Source of the DNA: Pseudomonas antarctica
GTDB lineage: Bacteria > Pseudomonadota > Gammaproteobacteria > Pseudomonadales > Pseudomonadaceae
Assembly: GCF_001647715.1 (NCBI RefSeq)
Contig: NZ_CP015600.1
Location: forward strand, 5,704,001 to 5,768,000
Direction of reading: 5' to 3'
DNA: 64,000 bases
Translations under genes and position numbers: made by a program
In this document: positions 54,519-64,000 of the stretch, piece by piece
Numbering within the stretch: the stretch's first letter is position 1
How the letters are laid out: every line of letters begins with the position of its first letter
The notes under the pieces: model-generated
Seen by the model: only the letters and a program-made list of their open reading frames with translations
What the model was told of the DNA's origin: nothing
Database searches by the model: none

Positions 54519-54869
54519 TTAGAACTCCAGCCCAGCTTCACGAGCAGCATCAGCCAGCGCTTTCACGCGACCGTGGTACTTGAAGCCAGAGCGGTCGAAA
54601 GCCACTTGCGAGACGCCAGCGGCCTTAGCACGCGTAGCGACCAGCTGGCCAACCTTAGTGGCCGCGTCGATGTTGCCAGTGGCACCATCACGCAGTTCTT
54701 TATCCAAAGTCGAGGCGCTTGCCAGGACTTTGTTGCCGTCGGCCGAGATGACCTGGGCGTAGATGTGCTGCGACGAGCGGAACACGCAGAGACGCACGAC
54801 TTCGAGTTCGTGCATTTTCAGGCGTGCTTTGCGAGCGCGACGCAGTCGAGTAACTTTTTTGTCGGTCAT
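54519..54869 (-). CDS. rplR: 50S ribosomal protein L18
   Basis: 116 aa: [41 protein letters not shown] and [22 protein letters not shown] at the end. It delivers 5S rRNA to the large subunit together with L5. Confidence 0.99.
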   Translation of the reverse strand: MTDKKVTRLRRARKARLKMHELEVVRLCVFRSSQHIYAQVISADGNKVLASASTLDKELRDGATGNIDAATKVGQLVATRAKAAGVSQVAFDRSGFKYHGRVKALADAAREAGLEF

Positions 54870-54879
54870 TTGCTATGCC

Positions 54880-55413
54880 CTACTTCTTCTTGGCTTCTTT
54901 ACGACGGACGACTTCGTCCGCGTAGCGCACACCTTTGCCTTTGTACGGCTCTGGTGGACGGAAGTCGCGGATCTCAGCGGCCACCTGACCTACCAGCTGC
55001 TTATCAATACCCTTGATCAGGATATCGGTTTGGCTAGGGGTCTCAGCGGTGATGCCTTCCGGCAGTTCGTAATCCACTGGGTGCGAGAAGCCAAGGGCCA
55101 GGTTCAAAACCGTGCCTTTTGCTTGCGCTTTGTAACCAACACCGACCAGCTGGAGCTTACGCTCGAAGCCTTGGCTTACGCCTTGGACCATGTTGTTTAC
55201 CAACGCACGCGTGGTACCGGCCATTGCGCGAGTTTGTTGATCGCCATTGCGAGCAGCGAAACGCAGCTCACCAGCTTCTTCAACGATCTCAACGGACGAA
55301 TGGATATTCAGTTCAAGAGTGCCCTTGGCACCCTTCACCGAAAGCTGTTGGCCTGCGAATTTTACTTCGACACCGGCTGGCAGCTTAACGGGGTTCTTAG
55401 CGACGCGAGACAT
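54880..55413 (-). CDS. rplF: 50S ribosomal protein L6
   Basis: 177 aa with two related alpha/beta domains: [34 protein letters not shown] and the C-terminal [30 protein letters not shown]. It lies near the elongation-factor site of the 50S subunit. Confidence 0.99.
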   Translation of the reverse strand: MSRVAKNPVKLPAGVEVKFAGQQLSVKGAKGTLELNIHSSVEIVEEAGELRFAARNGDQQTRAMAGTTRALVNNMVQGVSQGFERKLQLVGVGYKAQAKGTVLNLALGFSHPVDYELPEGITAETPSQTDILIKGIDKQLVGQVAAEIRDFRPPEPYKGKGVRYADEVVRRKEAKKK

Positions 55414-55425
55414 GCTTATCCCCCC

Positions 55426-55818
55426 TTAGAACACAGTGCAAAGAACTTCGCCGCCGACACCGGCAGCGCGCGCAGCACGATCCGTCATCACACCTTTGTT
55501 GGTGGAGACGATAGACACGCCCAGACCGCCACGAACTTTCGGCAGATCTTCGGCGGACTTGTACTGACGCAGGCCTGGACGGCTAACGCGCTTCACTTCC
55601 TCGATGACCGAACGGCCTTCGAAGTACTTCAGCTCGATGGACAGCAGTGGCTTGGTTTCGCTGCTGATCTGATAACCCGCAATGTAGCCTTCGTCTTTCA
55701 GGACTTTGGCAACAGCTACCTTCAACTTGGAAGATGGCATGCTTACGACGGACTTTTCAGCCATCTGGGCATTACGGATACGAGTTAGCATGTCCGCTAA
55801 CGGGTCCTGCATACTCAT
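55426..55818 (-). CDS. rpsH: 30S ribosomal protein S8
   Basis: 130 aa: [46 protein letters not shown], and the end [31 protein letters not shown]. It binds the centre of 16S rRNA and is the translational repressor of the spc operon in E. coli. It is separated from rpsN by an unusually long 208-bp gap with a hairpin and a promoter candidate. Confidence 0.99.
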   Translation of the reverse strand: MSMQDPLADMLTRIRNAQMAEKSVVSMPSSKLKVAVAKVLKDEGYIAGYQISSETKPLLSIELKYFEGRSVIEEVKRVSRPGLRQYKSAEDLPKVRGGLGVSIVSTNKGVMTDRAARAAGVGGEVLCTVF

Positions 55819-55915
55819 GGGCTAGACGCTCCTAATACAAAAAAATTAGCCTTGCGGCTACATATGTCGCCGAGAATCTCCGAGCGCAAAACACACGGGC
55901 TCAGGCGAGCCGCGT

Positions 55916-55944
55916 ATTTTAGACACACTCCAGAAATGAAACAA
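55916..55944 (-). promoter_or_regulatory. Candidate internal promoter before rpsH
   Basis: On the minus strand TTGTTT (55944-55939), 17 bp, TAAAAT (55921-55916). The -35 overlaps the descending arm of the preceding hairpin. The leader to rpsH would be about 90 nt and contains a short GGCTC/GAGCC stem-loop. Confidence 0.5.
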
Positions 55945-55963
55945 GCCCCAAAAGGGGCTTGTT
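55940..55963 (-). terminator. Hairpin between rpsN and rpsH
   Basis: AACAAGCCCC and GGGGCTTGTT pair perfectly over 10 bp around TTTT on the minus strand, followed by TCATTTC. Likely a partial terminator within the spc operon. Confidence 0.65.
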
Positions 55964-55980
55964 CCAGATTCAAGGCCACC

Positions 55981-56010
55981 GGCGGTCAGTATCTTGCGAT
56001 ACCAACCGCC
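55981..56010 (-). promoter_or_regulatory. RNA stem-loop with a GCAA tetraloop after rpsN
   Basis: In the transcript GGCGGU...GGUAUC and GAUAC...ACCGCC pair across a GCAA (GNRA-type) loop, just 16 bases after the rpsN stop. GNRA caps and a bulged stem are typical of protein-bound ribosomal leader elements; S8 binding is a possibility but not shown. Confidence 0.4.
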
Positions 56011-56026
56011 TGGACTCTGAAAGTAC

Positions 56027-56332
56027 TTACCAGCTGGCTTTAACCAGACCTGGTACGTCACCACGCATTGCCGCTTCACGCAGTTTGTTACGGCCAAGGC
56101 CGAACTTGCGGTAAACGCCGTGTGGACGACCGGTCAGGCGGCAGCGGTTACGCATGCGCGAAGCGCTTGCGTCACGTGGCTGCTTCTGCAGAGCTACTGT
56201 AGCTTCCCAACGTGCTTCTGGACTTGCGTTCAGATCAACGATGATTGCTTTCAGTGCTGCACGCTTCTTGGCGTACTTGGCAACCGTGAGCTGACGCTTC
56301 AGCTCGCGGTTTTTCATGCTCATCTTGGCCAT
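56027..56332 (-). CDS. rpsN: 30S ribosomal protein S14, zinc-free long form
   Basis: 101 aa from [24 protein letters not shown] at 56332; the frame upstream overlaps rplE and is not used. The end is [34 protein letters not shown]. The protein lacks the paired CxxC zinc motifs of short S14, so it belongs to the C-minus class. It sits 13 bp after rplE. Confidence 0.99.
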   Translation of the reverse strand: MAKMSMKNRELKRQLTVAKYAKKRAALKAIIVDLNASPEARWEATVALQKQPRDASASRMRNRCRLTGRPHGVYRKFGLGRNKLREAAMRGDVPGLVKASW

Positions 56333-56345
56333 GGTCCTACTCCAA

Positions 56346-56885
56346 TCAGTTGCGGAACGGGAATTTGAACGCACGCAGCAGAGCGCGGCCTTCATCATCG
56401 TTCTTGGCAGTGGTGGTCAGGGTGATGTCCAGACCGCGAAGAGCATCGATCTTGTCGTAGTCGATTTCCGGGAAGATGATCTGCTCTTTCACGCCCATGC
56501 TGTAGTTACCACGACCATCGAAGGACTTGGCATTCAGGCCGCGGAAGTCGCGGACCCGAGGCAGGGAGATCGACAGCAGACGATCCAGGAATTCGTACAT
56601 ACGCTCACGGCGCAGAGTCACTTTGACGCCGATCGGCCAACCTTCACGGACTTTAAAGCCAGCGATGGATTTCCGAGCGTAAGTCACAACGACTTTTTGA
56701 CCGGTGATCTTTTCCAGGTCAGCAACGGCGTGTTCGATGACTTTTTTGTCGCCGACCGCTTCGCCCAGACCCATGTTCAGGGTGATTTTGGTAACGCGTG
56801 GAACTTCCATCACGTTCGAAAGCTTAAGTTCTTCCTTAAGCTTCGGTGCGATTTCTTTCCAGTAAATCTCTTTTAGTCGTGCCAT
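56346..56885 (-). CDS. rplE: 50S ribosomal protein L5
   Basis: 179 aa: [69 protein letters not shown] and the end [11 protein letters not shown]. It anchors 5S rRNA and contacts P-site tRNA. Confidence 0.99.
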   Translation of the reverse strand: MARLKEIYWKEIAPKLKEELKLSNVMEVPRVTKITLNMGLGEAVGDKKVIEHAVADLEKITGQKVVVTYARKSIAGFKVREGWPIGVKVTLRRERMYEFLDRLLSISLPRVRDFRGLNAKSFDGRGNYSMGVKEQIIFPEIDYDKIDALRGLDITLTTTAKNDDEGRALLRAFKFPFRN

Positions 56886-56905
56886 GGTCTTCTACCTAGC
56901 AGTGT

Positions 56906-57220
56906 TCAAGCATCAACCGCTTTTTGGGTCGACTTGAAGACACGAATTTTCTTGCCATCTTCTACTTTGAAACCAACGCGGTCAGCCTTGTTGGTTTCGC
57001 CGTTGAAAATGGCGACGTTAGAAGCATCCAGCGGAGCTTCTTTTTCGACGATACCGCCTTGTACGCCCGACATCGGGTTAGGCTTGGTATGACGCTTAAC
57101 CAGGTTCAGACCGCCGATAACCAGACGGTTATTAGTGAGAACCTTAAGCACCTTACCGCGCTTACCTTTGTCTTTGCCGGCGATCACGATGATCTCGTCG
57201 TCACGACGAATCTTTTGCAT
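56906..57220 (-). CDS. rplX: 50S ribosomal protein L24
   Basis: 104 aa with a KOW motif ([24 protein letters not shown], residues about 4-27) and [33 protein letters not shown]. An early 50S assembly initiator next to the exit tunnel. Confidence 0.99.
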   Translation of the reverse strand: MQKIRRDDEIIVIAGKDKGKRGKVLKVLTNNRLVIGGLNLVKRHTKPNPMSGVQGGIVEKEAPLDASNVAIFNGETNKADRVGFKVEDGKKIRVFKSTQKAVDA

Positions 57221-57231
57221 GTCGGATCTCC

Positions 57232-57600
57232 TTACAGCACTTCTGGGGCGAGCGAGACGATCTTCATGAACTTCTCAGTACGAAGTTCACGGGTCACTGG
57301 CCCAAAGATACGGGTGCCGATCGGCTCTTGCTTGTTGTTCAGAAGAACAGCAGCGTTGCCATCAAAGCGGATAATGGAGCCATCTGCACGGCGTACGCCG
57401 TGACGAGTGCGGACTACAACAGCAGTCATCACTTGGCCTTTTTTCACCTTACCGCGAGGAATTGCTTCCTTCACGGTAACTTTGATGATGTCACCGATAC
57501 CAGCGTAACGACGATGGGAGCCACCCAGCACCTTGATGCACATAACACGGCGAGCGCCGCTGTTATCGGCCACATCGAGCATGGATTGAGTCTGAATCAT
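57232..57600 (-). CDS. rplN: 50S ribosomal protein L14
   Basis: 122 aa: [55 protein letters not shown]. It forms intersubunit bridges with 16S rRNA. First gene of the spc group, 23 bp after rpsQ with no separate promoter evident. Confidence 0.99.
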   Translation of the reverse strand: MIQTQSMLDVADNSGARRVMCIKVLGGSHRRYAGIGDIIKVTVKEAIPRGKVKKGQVMTAVVVRTRHGVRRADGSIIRFDGNAAVLLNNKQEPIGTRIFGPVTRELRTEKFMKIVSLAPEVL

Positions 57601-57623
57601 ATAATTTCTCCGACCCCTAGTCC

Positions 57624-57890
57624 TTAGACTTCCACAGCGCGTTCGAGAACATCAACCAGTGCCCAAGACTTAGTCTTGGCCAGCGGACGAGTTTCACGAA
57701 TAGTGACTTTGTCGCCGATGTGGCACTGGTTGGTTTCGTCGTGCGCGTGCAGCTTAGTCGAACGCTTAACATATTTACCGTAGATCGGGTGCTTAACGCG
57801 ACGCTCGATCAAAACGGTGATGGTTTTGTCCATCTTGTCGCTGACAACACGGCCAGTCAGCGTACGGACAGTCTTTTCGGCTTCAGCCAT
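57624..57890 (-). CDS. rpsQ: 30S ribosomal protein S17
   Basis: 88 aa starting [52 protein letters not shown]. It is an OB-fold primary binder of 16S rRNA. Last gene of the S10 group; two bases separate it from rpmC. Confidence 0.99.
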   Translation of the reverse strand: MAEAEKTVRTLTGRVVSDKMDKTITVLIERRVKHPIYGKYVKRSTKLHAHDETNQCHIGDKVTIRETRPLAKTKSWALVDVLERAVEV

Positions 57891-57892
57891 GA

Positions 57893-58084
57893 TCACTTAC
57901 CTGCCTGCTGGTTGAGCACAGTCTTCACGCGAGCAATGTCACGCTTAACTTGCGAGAGCAGATGAGACTGCCCCAACTGGCCAGTTGCTTTCTGCATACG
58001 CAGATTGAACTGGTCGCGCAGCAGGCCGAGCAGTTGCTCGTTCAGCTGCTGTGCGGATTTTTCACGAAGTTCATTCGCTTTCAT
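57893..58084 (-). CDS. rpmC: 50S ribosomal protein L29
   Basis: 63 aa, [57 protein letters not shown], two long helices near the tunnel exit where trigger factor and SRP dock. The ATG at 58084 shares one base with the rplP stop (TGATG). Confidence 0.98.
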
Positions 58085-58497
58085 CACATCACCGTCCGTT
58101 TAACAAAGGCGGTGGCGAGCGGCAGCTTTGCAGCAGCCAGGGCAAAAGCCTCACGCGCCAGCTCTTCAGTTACACCCTCGATTTCATACAGGACTTTGCC
58201 TGGCTGAATCTGGGCTACCCAGTATTCCACGTTACCCTTACCTTTACCCATCCGAACTTCGAGGGGCTTTTTGGAAATCGGCTTGTCCGGGAATACACGG
58301 ATCCAGATCTTGCCGCCACGTTTAACGTGACGGGTCAGAGCACGACGCGCTGACTCGATCTGACGAGCGGTGAGACGACCACGAGCTACAGACTTCAGCG
58401 CGAACTCGCCGAAGCTGACTTTGCTACCGCGCTGAGCCAGACCACGGTTGTGGCCTGTCATCTGCTTGCGGAACTTCGTACGCTTTGGTTGCAACAT
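58084..58497 (-). CDS. rplP: 50S ribosomal protein L16
   Basis: 137 aa: [71 protein letters not shown]. It positions A-site tRNA. Overlaps the rpmC start by one base. Confidence 0.99.
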
Positions 58498-58509
58498 TTG
58501 GCGTACCCC

Positions 58510-59196
58510 TTACTTAGCAGCTTTTTTACGAGGCGCTGGTGCTTGTGGTTTCAGTTCTTCTTGGCGACCACCAATTACTTCGCCTTTGAAGATCCAAACC
58601 TTTACACCGATCACACCGTAAGTGGTGTGAGCTTCGTAGTTGGCATAGTCGATGTCGGCACGCAGGGTGTGCAGTGGCACACGACCTTCGCGATACCATT
58701 CAGTACGTGCGATTTCAGCACCGCCGAGACGACCGCTCACTTGGATTTTGATGCCTTTGGCACCAATGCGCATGGCGTTCTGTACGGCGCGCTTCATAGC
58801 GCGACGGAACATTACGCGACGCTCCAGCTGCTGAGCTACGCTCTGCGCAACCAGCATACCGTCGAGCTCCGGCTTACGGATCTCTTCGATATTGATGTGC
58901 ACAGGCACACCCATTTGCTTGGTCAGGTCCTGACGCAGTTTCTCAACATCTTCACCTTTCTTCCCGATAACGATACCTGGACGAGCGGTGTGGATGGTGA
59001 TACGTGCAGTTTGCGCCGGACGATGGATATCGATACGGCTTACGGACGCGCTTTTTAGTTTGTCTTGGAGATACTCACGCACCTTCAGATCAGCGAACAA
59101 ATAGTCCGCATAAGTCCGACCGTCTGCGTACCAGACGGAGGTGTGCTCCTTGACGATTCCCAGGCGAATGCCAATGGGATGTACTTTCTGACCCAT
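58510..59196 (-). CDS. rpsC: 30S ribosomal protein S3
   Basis: 228 aa from the ATG at 59196 ([15 protein letters not shown]); the frame upstream overlaps rplV. The KH domain has [36 protein letters not shown], and the C-terminal half has [53 protein letters not shown]. It forms the mRNA entry channel with S4 and S5. Confidence 0.99.
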
Positions 59197-59209
59197 CTCT
59201 TCGACTCCG

Positions 59210-59542
59210 TTACTTGTCAGCAACCTTGACAGTGATATGGCAAGACCGCTTGACGATGCGATCAGCACGGCCTTTGGCACGTGGCATGATGCGCTTCAGC
59301 GAACGCCCTTCGTTGACGAAAACGGTGCTGACCTTCAGGTCATCAACGTCTGCGCCTTCGTTATGCTCGGCGTTGGCTACGGCCGACTCCAGCACTTTCT
59401 TCATGATCTCGGCGGCTTTCTTACTGCTGAAAGCCAACAGGTTGAGCGCTTCGCCCACCTTCTTCCCGCGGATCTGGTCGGCGACCAAGCGGGCTTTCTG
59501 GGCGGAGATTCGAGCGCCCGACAACTTAGCGGCTACTTCCAT
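59210..59542 (-). CDS. rplV: 50S ribosomal protein L22
   Basis: 110 aa: [61 protein letters not shown] and the loop [18 protein letters not shown] that lines the tunnel, a macrolide-resistance hotspot that looks normal here. Confidence 0.99.
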
Positions 59543-59553
59543 TTCCTAACCCC

Positions 59554-59829
59554 TTAACGCTTGGCTTTCTTGTCTGCCACGTGCCCACGATAAGTGCGGG
59601 TACCGGCAAACTCGCCTAGTTTGTGGCCGACCATGTCTTCGTTAACGAGAACTGGGACGTGTTGACGACCGTTGTGTACTGCGATGGTCAGACCGACCAT
59701 TTGTGGCAGGATCATCGAACGACGCGACCAGGTTTTCACCGGTTTGCGATCATTCTTTTCCGCCGCCACTTCGATCTTCTTCAGTAGGTGAAGATCAATA
59801 AAAGGACCTTTTTTCAGAGAACGTGGCAC
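59554..59829 (-). CDS. rpsS: 30S ribosomal protein S19
   Basis: 91 aa, [83 protein letters not shown]. Head protein of the 30S subunit that pairs with S13. Confidence 0.99.
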   Translation of the reverse strand: MPRSLKKGPFIDLHLLKKIEVAAEKNDRKPVKTWSRRSMILPQMVGLTIAVHNGRQHVPVLVNEDMVGHKLGEFAGTRTYRGHVADKKAKR

Positions 59830-59845
59830 TGTCGTATCCCTCTAT

Positions 59846-60670
59846 TTACTTGCGACGACGGACGATCATTTTGTCGGTACGCTTATTACCACGAGTCTTC
59901 GCGCCCTTAGTCGGGAAGCCCCATGGCGATACCGGATGACGACCACCAGAGGTACGACCTTCACCACCACCGTGTGGGTGGTCAACCGGGTTCATGGCAA
60001 CACCACGAACGGTTGGGCGAACGCCACGCCAGCGTTTGGCACCAGCTTTACCCAGCGAACGCAGGCTGTGCTCGGAGTTCGAGACTTCACCCAGGGTCGC
60101 GCGGCATTCAGCCAGCACTTTACGCATCTCACCAGAACGCAGACGCAGGGTCACGTAGACACCTTCACGAGCGATCAGCTGAGCCGAAGCACCAGCGGAA
60201 CGAGCGATTTGCGCGCCTTTACCTGGCTTCAATTCGATGCCGTGTACGGTGCTACCAACTGGAATGTTACGCAGTTGCAGAGCGTTGCCCGGCTTGATCG
60301 GTGCCAGAGCACCTGCGATCAGCTGGTCACCAGCACTCACGCCTTTAGGGGCGATGATGTAGCGACGCTCGCCATCTGCGTACAGCAGCAGAGCGATGTG
60401 AGCAGTACGGTTTGGATCGTATTCGATACGTTCGACAGTGGCAGCGATGCCATCTTTGTCGTTGCGACGGAAGTCGACCAGACGATAATGCTGTTTATGG
60501 CCACCACCAATGTGACGAGTGGTAATACGACCATTGTTGTTACGACCACCAGTCTTCGATTTCTTCTCGAGCAGCGGTGCGTGAGGAGCGCCTTTATGCA
60601 GCTCCTGGTTGACCACCTTGACCACAAAACGGCGGCCAGGGGAAGTCGGTTTGCATTTAACGATTGCCAT
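59846..60670 (-). CDS. rplB: 50S ribosomal protein L2
   Basis: 274 aa, ending with the conserved region [30 protein letters not shown], which holds the His needed for peptidyl-transferase centre assembly. The N-terminus [21 protein letters not shown] is typical. Among the most conserved ribosomal proteins. Confidence 0.99.
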   Translation of the reverse strand: MAIVKCKPTSPGRRFVVKVVNQELHKGAPHAPLLEKKSKTGGRNNNGRITTRHIGGGHKQHYRLVDFRRNDKDGIAATVERIEYDPNRTAHIALLLYADGERRYIIAPKGVSAGDQLIAGALAPIKPGNALQLRNIPVGSTVHGIELKPGKGAQIARSAGASAQLIAREGVYVTLRLRSGEMRKVLAECRATLGEVSNSEHSLRSLGKAGAKRWRGVRPTVRGVAMNPVDHPHGGGEGRTSGGRHPVSPWGFPTKGAKTRGNKRTDKMIVRRRK

Positions 60671-60684
60671 GATGCACCCCTTCC

Positions 60685-60984
60685 TTACTCAGCACTGCTG
60701 CTGAAATCGAGATCTTGGCCTGGCTGAAGGGAGATAACTGCCTTCTTCCAGTCATTACGCTTGCCCAGACCGCGAGCAGTGCGCTTGCTCTTACCCAGAA
60801 CATTCAGGGTAGTAACACGCTCAACTTTCACGCTGAACAGGCTTTCGACGGCCTTCTTGATTTCCAGCTTGGTTGCGTCAGTTGCAACCTTGAAAACGAA
60901 CTGGCCTTTCTTGTCAGCCAGAACCGTAGCCTTTTCGGAAACGTGCGGGCCAAGCAGAACTTTAAATACGCGTTCCTGGTTCAT
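60685..60984 (-). CDS. rplW: 50S ribosomal protein L23
   Basis: 99 aa: [57 protein letters not shown]. It docks trigger factor and SRP at the tunnel exit. Its start overlaps the rplD stop by four bases. Confidence 0.99.
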
Positions 60985-61583
60985 CCCAGCAGCTCCTCGA
61001 ATTTCTTCACGGCCGACACGGTGATCAACACCTTGTCGTATGCGATCAGACTAACTGGATCGGAACCTTGCACGTCACGTACATCAACGTGTGGCAGGTT
61101 GCGAGCAGCCAGGTACAGGTTCTGATCAACAGCTTCAGACACGATCAAGACGTCAGTCAGGCCCATGCCGTTCAGCTTGTTCAGCAGATCTTTGGTTTTC
61201 GGTGCTTCAACAGCGAAGTCCTGAACCACGACCAGACGATCAGTACGCACGAGTTCAGCAAGGATGGAGCGCAATGCTGCGCGGTACATCTTCTTGTTGA
61301 GCTTCTGAGTGTGATCCTGTGGACGAGCTGCGAAAGTGGTACCACCGCCACGCCAGATTGGGCTACGGATAGTACCGGCACGAGCGCGGCCAGTACCTTT
61401 CTGACGCCAAGGGCGCTTACCGCCACCACGAACGTCGGAACGGGTCTTTTGCTGCTTGCTACCTTGACGGCCGCCGGCCATGTAGGCCACGACTGCTTGG
61501 TGAACCAGCGTCTCGTTGAACTCGCCGCCAAACGTCAGTTCGGAAACTTCGATCGCTTGAGCGTCATTTACATTTAATTGCAT
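60981..61583 (-). CDS. rplD: 50S ribosomal protein L4
   Basis: 200 aa with the tunnel loop [45 protein letters not shown] (about residues 43-87). In E. coli L4 also represses its own S10 operon by transcription and translation; an equivalent leader hairpin was not found here. Confidence 0.99.
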
Positions 61584-61595
61584 GTCAGCTTCCCC

Positions 61596-62231
61596 TTAAC
61601 CGCGAGCCTTGGCCGCTGGACGTACAACCAGGTTGCCGCCAGTAGCGCCAGGAACAGCACCCTTGACCAACAACAGATTGCGTTCAGCGTCGACGCGCAC
61701 TACTTCGAGGGACTGCACGGTCACGCGCTCAGCGCCCATATGACCGGACATTTTTTTGCCCTTGAATACACGACCAGGAGTCTGGCACTGGCCAATAGAG
61801 CCCGGGACGCGGTGGGAAACGGAGTTACCGTGAGTGTTGTCTTGGCCACGGAAATTCCAACGCTTGATCGTACCCTGGAAGCCTTTACCTTTGGACTGAC
61901 CGGTTACATCAACCAGTTGACCAGCAGCGAAGATTTCAGCGTTGATCAGATCGCCAGCCTGGTAGTCACCCTCTTCAAGACGGAACTCCATAACAGTGCG
62001 ACCAGCTGCAACGTTTGCTTTAGCGAAGTGACCTGCTTGAGCAGCAGTCACGCGCGAAGCACGACGCTCGCCGACAGTGACTTGCACTGCACGATAGCCA
62101 TCGGTCTCTTCAGTTTTGAACTGGGTGACGCGATTCGGTTCGATCTCAATGACCGTAACCGGAATGGAGACACCTTCTTCGGTGAAAATACGGGTCATAC
62201 CGCATTTACGACCGACTACACCAATAGTCAT
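61596..62231 (-). CDS. rplC: 50S ribosomal protein L3
   Basis: 211 aa from [51 protein letters not shown] at 62231. The central loop [42 protein letters not shown] reaches the peptidyl-transferase centre and carries the methylated Gln region. Confidence 0.99.
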   Translation of the reverse strand: MTIGVVGRKCGMTRIFTEEGVSIPVTVIEIEPNRVTQFKTEETDGYRAVQVTVGERRASRVTAAQAGHFAKANVAAGRTVMEFRLEEGDYQAGDLINAEIFAAGQLVDVTGQSKGKGFQGTIKRWNFRGQDNTHGNSVSHRVPGSIGQCQTPGRVFKGKKMSGHMGAERVTVQSLEVVRVDAERNLLLVKGAVPGATGGNLVVRPAAKARG

Positions 62232-62312
62232 GTTGTAAACCTCATGAGTGTACGGGGCTTTCACCCGCTATGGCCGCCCATTTCAGAGCGTTACACGACT
62301 AAGACCCAAGTC

Positions 62313-62624
62313 TTAGCCGAGGCTGATCTGTACTTCCACACCGGCCGCCAGATCAAGCTTCATAAGTGCATCAACGGTTTTATCCGTTGGCTGGACGATG
62401 TCCAGTACGCGCTTATGAGTACGGATCTCGTACTGGTCACGCGCGTCTTTGTTGACGTGCGGGGAGACCAGAACGGTGAACCGCTCTTTACGGGTAGGCA
62501 GTGGAATTGGACCACGCACTTGTGCACCAGTACGTTTCGCGGTTTCCACGATTTCCTGGGTGGATTGGTCGATCAGGCGATGGTCAAAAGCCTTCAACCT
62601 GATACGGATTTGCTGATTTTGCAT
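62313..62624 (-). CDS. rpsJ: 30S ribosomal protein S10 (NusE)
   Basis: 103 aa, [72 protein letters not shown]. Besides its 30S role it partners NusB (encoded at 13508-14008) in antitermination. First gene of the S10 operon, behind a strong promoter. Confidence 0.99.
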
Positions 62625-62686
62625 TGGATTTCAGACTCCGGCTGCTATTCCCAGCGAGCGCAATACGCCCGTTAAAAGGAGGCGCA

Positions 62687-62715
62687 ATTCTATAGACGGC
62701 CCAGATAGGTGTCAA
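62687..62715 (-). promoter_or_regulatory. Strong sigma-70 promoter of the S10 operon
   Basis: On the minus strand TTGACA (62715-62710), 17 bp, TAGAAT (62692-62687): five or six matches in each box at ideal spacing. The leader to rpsJ is about 55 nt and contains AAGGAGG-like sequence (CCTCCTTTTAA on this strand is its complement neighbour). Confidence 0.8.
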
Positions 62716-62723
62716 CCCAATAA

Positions 62724-62752
62724 AAAAGGCCCCCGCTGAGCGGGGGCCTTTT
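62724..62752. terminator. Terminator between tuf and rpsJ
   Basis: AAAAGGCCCCCGCT and AGCGGGGGCCTTTT pair over 14 bp around one base, or around 7 bases with a shorter stem, and T-runs follow on both strands. It ends the tuf transcript just before the S10 promoter. Confidence 0.93.
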
Positions 62753-62783
62753 CAAAACATCAAGGCAATCTCAAAAGAGATAA

Positions 62784-63977
62784 TTACTCGATGATTTTAG
62801 CTACAACGCCAGCACCAACGGTACGGCCGCCTTCGCGGATAGCGAAACGCAGACCGTCTTCCATTGCGATGGTTTTGATCAGGGTAACAACCATTTTGAT
62901 GTTGTCGCCTGGCATAACCATTTCAACGCCTTCCGGCAGCTCGCAGTTACCAGTCACGTCAGTAGTACGGAAGTAGAACTGTGGACGGTAGCCTTTGAAG
63001 AACGGAGTGTGACGACCGCCTTCTTCTTTGCTCAATACGTACACTTCAGCTTCGAACTTGGTGTGCGGCTTAACCGAACCTGGCTTAACCAGAACCTGGC
63101 CACGCTCAACGTCGTCACGCTTGGTACCACGCAGCAGAACGCCGCAGTTCTCGCCAGCACGACCTTCGTCGAGCAGCTTACGGAACATTTCAACACCGGT
63201 GCAGGTGGTGACAGTAGTGTCACGCAGACCAACGATTTCCAGTGGATCTTGAACCTTAACGATACCGCGCTCGATACGACCAGTCACAACAGTACCACGA
63301 CCGGAGATCGAGAATACGTCTTCGATTGGCATCAGGAACGGCTTGTCGATAACACGAACTGGATCTGGGATGTAGCTGTCCAGAGTTTCAACCAATTTAC
63401 GAACGGACGTGGTGCCCATTTCGTTATCGTCTTTGCCTTCCAGAGCCATACGAGCAGAACCGATGATGATCGGAGTGTCGTCACCTGGGAAGTCGTAAGT
63501 GCTCAGCAGATCGCGCACTTCCATCTCAACCAGTTCCAGCAGCTCAGCGTCGTCTACCAGGTCAGCCTTGTTCAGGTAAACCACGATGTACGGAACGCCA
63601 ACCTGACGGGACAGCAGGATGTGCTCACGGGTCTGTGGCATCGGACCATCAGCGGCCGAACAAACCAGAATCGCGCCGTCCATCTGGGCAGCACCGGTGA
63701 TCATGTTCTTCACATAGTCAGCGTGACCTGGGCAGTCAACGTGAGCGTAGTGACGGATCAGCGAGTTGTATTCAACGTGCGCGGTGTTGATGGTGATACC
63801 ACGAGCTTTTTCTTCTGGTGCGCTGTCGATTTTATCGAAATCAACGATTGCCGAACCGAATACTTCGGAGCAAACGCGAGTCAGAGCAGCAGTCAGAGTG
63901 GTTTTACCGTGGTCAACGTGACCGATGGTGCCAACGTTGACGTGCGGTAGGGAACGATCAAATTTTTCTTTAGCCAC
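62784..63977 (-). CDS. tuf: Elongation factor Tu
   Basis: 397-aa GTPase that brings aminoacyl-tRNA to the ribosome. G19-HVDHGKT-26 (P-loop), [20 protein letters not shown] (switch II), NKAD and GSARMALEG (guanine specificity), then beta-barrel domains 2 and 3 with [12 protein letters not shown] and the C-terminal [21 protein letters not shown] position just upstream of the S10 operon and after (off-window) fusA is the tufA place; pseudomonads usually hold a second copy. Start ATG at 63977 with AAGGAG upstream. Confidence 0.99.
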   Translation of the reverse strand: MAKEKFDRSLPHVNVGTIGHVDHGKTTLTAALTRVCSEVFGSAIVDFDKIDSAPEEKARGITINTAHVEYNSLIRHYAHVDCPGHADYVKNMITGAAQMDGAILVCSAADGPMPQTREHILLSRQVGVPYIVVYLNKADLVDDAELLELVEMEVRDLLSTYDFPGDDTPIIIGSARMALEGKDDNEMGTTSVRKLVETLDSYIPDPVRVIDKPFLMPIEDVFSISGRGTVVTGRIERGIVKVQDPLEIVGLRDTTVTTCTGVEMFRKLLDEGRAGENCGVLLRGTKRDDVERGQVLVKPGSVKPHTKFEAEVYVLSKEEGGRHTPFFKGYRPQFYFRTTDVTGNCELPEGVEMVMPGDNIKMVVTLIKTIAMEDGLRFAIREGGRTVGAGVVAKIIE

Positions 63978-64000
63978 GACAATTAACTCCTTGCCTAAAG

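Noticed and set aside
1..64000. CRISPR array, tRNA, rRNA, prophage or transposase genes
   Set aside because: The only repeats found are REP palindromes and the small elements listed; no regular spacer-repeat pattern, tRNA cloverleaf or integrase/transposase frame was recognised.

Overview
The window is chromosomal DNA from a Pseudomonas of the fluorescens group. The evidence is the gene order (xseB-ispA-dxs, ribA, thiL-nusB-ribH-ribBA-ribE-ribD-nrdR, a DUF2796/ABC/DUF3299 cluster next to oprG, uvrA/MFS/ssb, ftnA-katA, then the alpha, spc and S10 ribosomal operons and tuf), the protein sequences, the high GC content, and many REP palindromes of the GTGGGAGCGGGCTTGC type. Species and strain cannot be fixed from the sequence alone.

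Layout. About 1-4.5 kb is an accessory patch: the C-terminal part of a type III secretion translocator-like protein (HrpF/NolX/HrpK type), a REP-rich gap, a quinone-reductase-like flavoprotein overlapping a MerR regulator, and a Fic protein with a palindromic operator just before its start. From 4.6 to 18 kb lies core metabolism: isoprenoid precursors (xseB-ispA, dxs), vitamin B12 uptake (btuB and a BtuF-like protein, facing each other), ribA, and the minus-strand unit nrdR-ribD-ribE-ribBA-ribH-nusB-thiL. From 18 to 25 kb come a YbaY lipoprotein, a methyltransferase, a CnoX-like thioredoxin, a zinc-linked His-rich protein/ABC transporter/DUF3299 cluster behind a Zur-like box, and oprG behind an Anr-like box.

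From 25 to 42 kb there are an RmlD-like reductase, the giant helicase Lhr, an MscS-family channel, a drug-efflux-type MFS protein, a ybhP-clsB-ybhN type membrane-lipid operon, an alpha/beta hydrolase with a DUF3182 protein, a cysteine hydrolase, and tam divergent from a lysR gene. From 41.6 to 48.7 kb is a DNA-repair and oxidative-stress block: ssb, an MFS gene, uvrA (with a LexA box), a ferritin and katA. From 48.9 kb to the end the minus strand carries, read right to left, tuf, rpsJ to rpsQ (S10 operon), rplN to rpmJ (spc), and rpsM to rplQ (alpha).

The most notable points are: an 81-bp MITE-like element with 20-bp perfect inverted ends and 12-bp flanking direct repeats that shares sequence with a REP-containing element 35 kb away; a REP pair nested exactly inside the halves of another REP palindrome; the Fic operator; a two-residue insertion in the NrdR zinc knuckle; a RibBA whose GTP cyclohydrolase half has lost its zinc and catalytic residues; and terminator-plus-promoter units that appear to divide the ribosomal protein super-operon. 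No CRISPR array, tRNA, rRNA, prophage, transposase or complete novel system was found.
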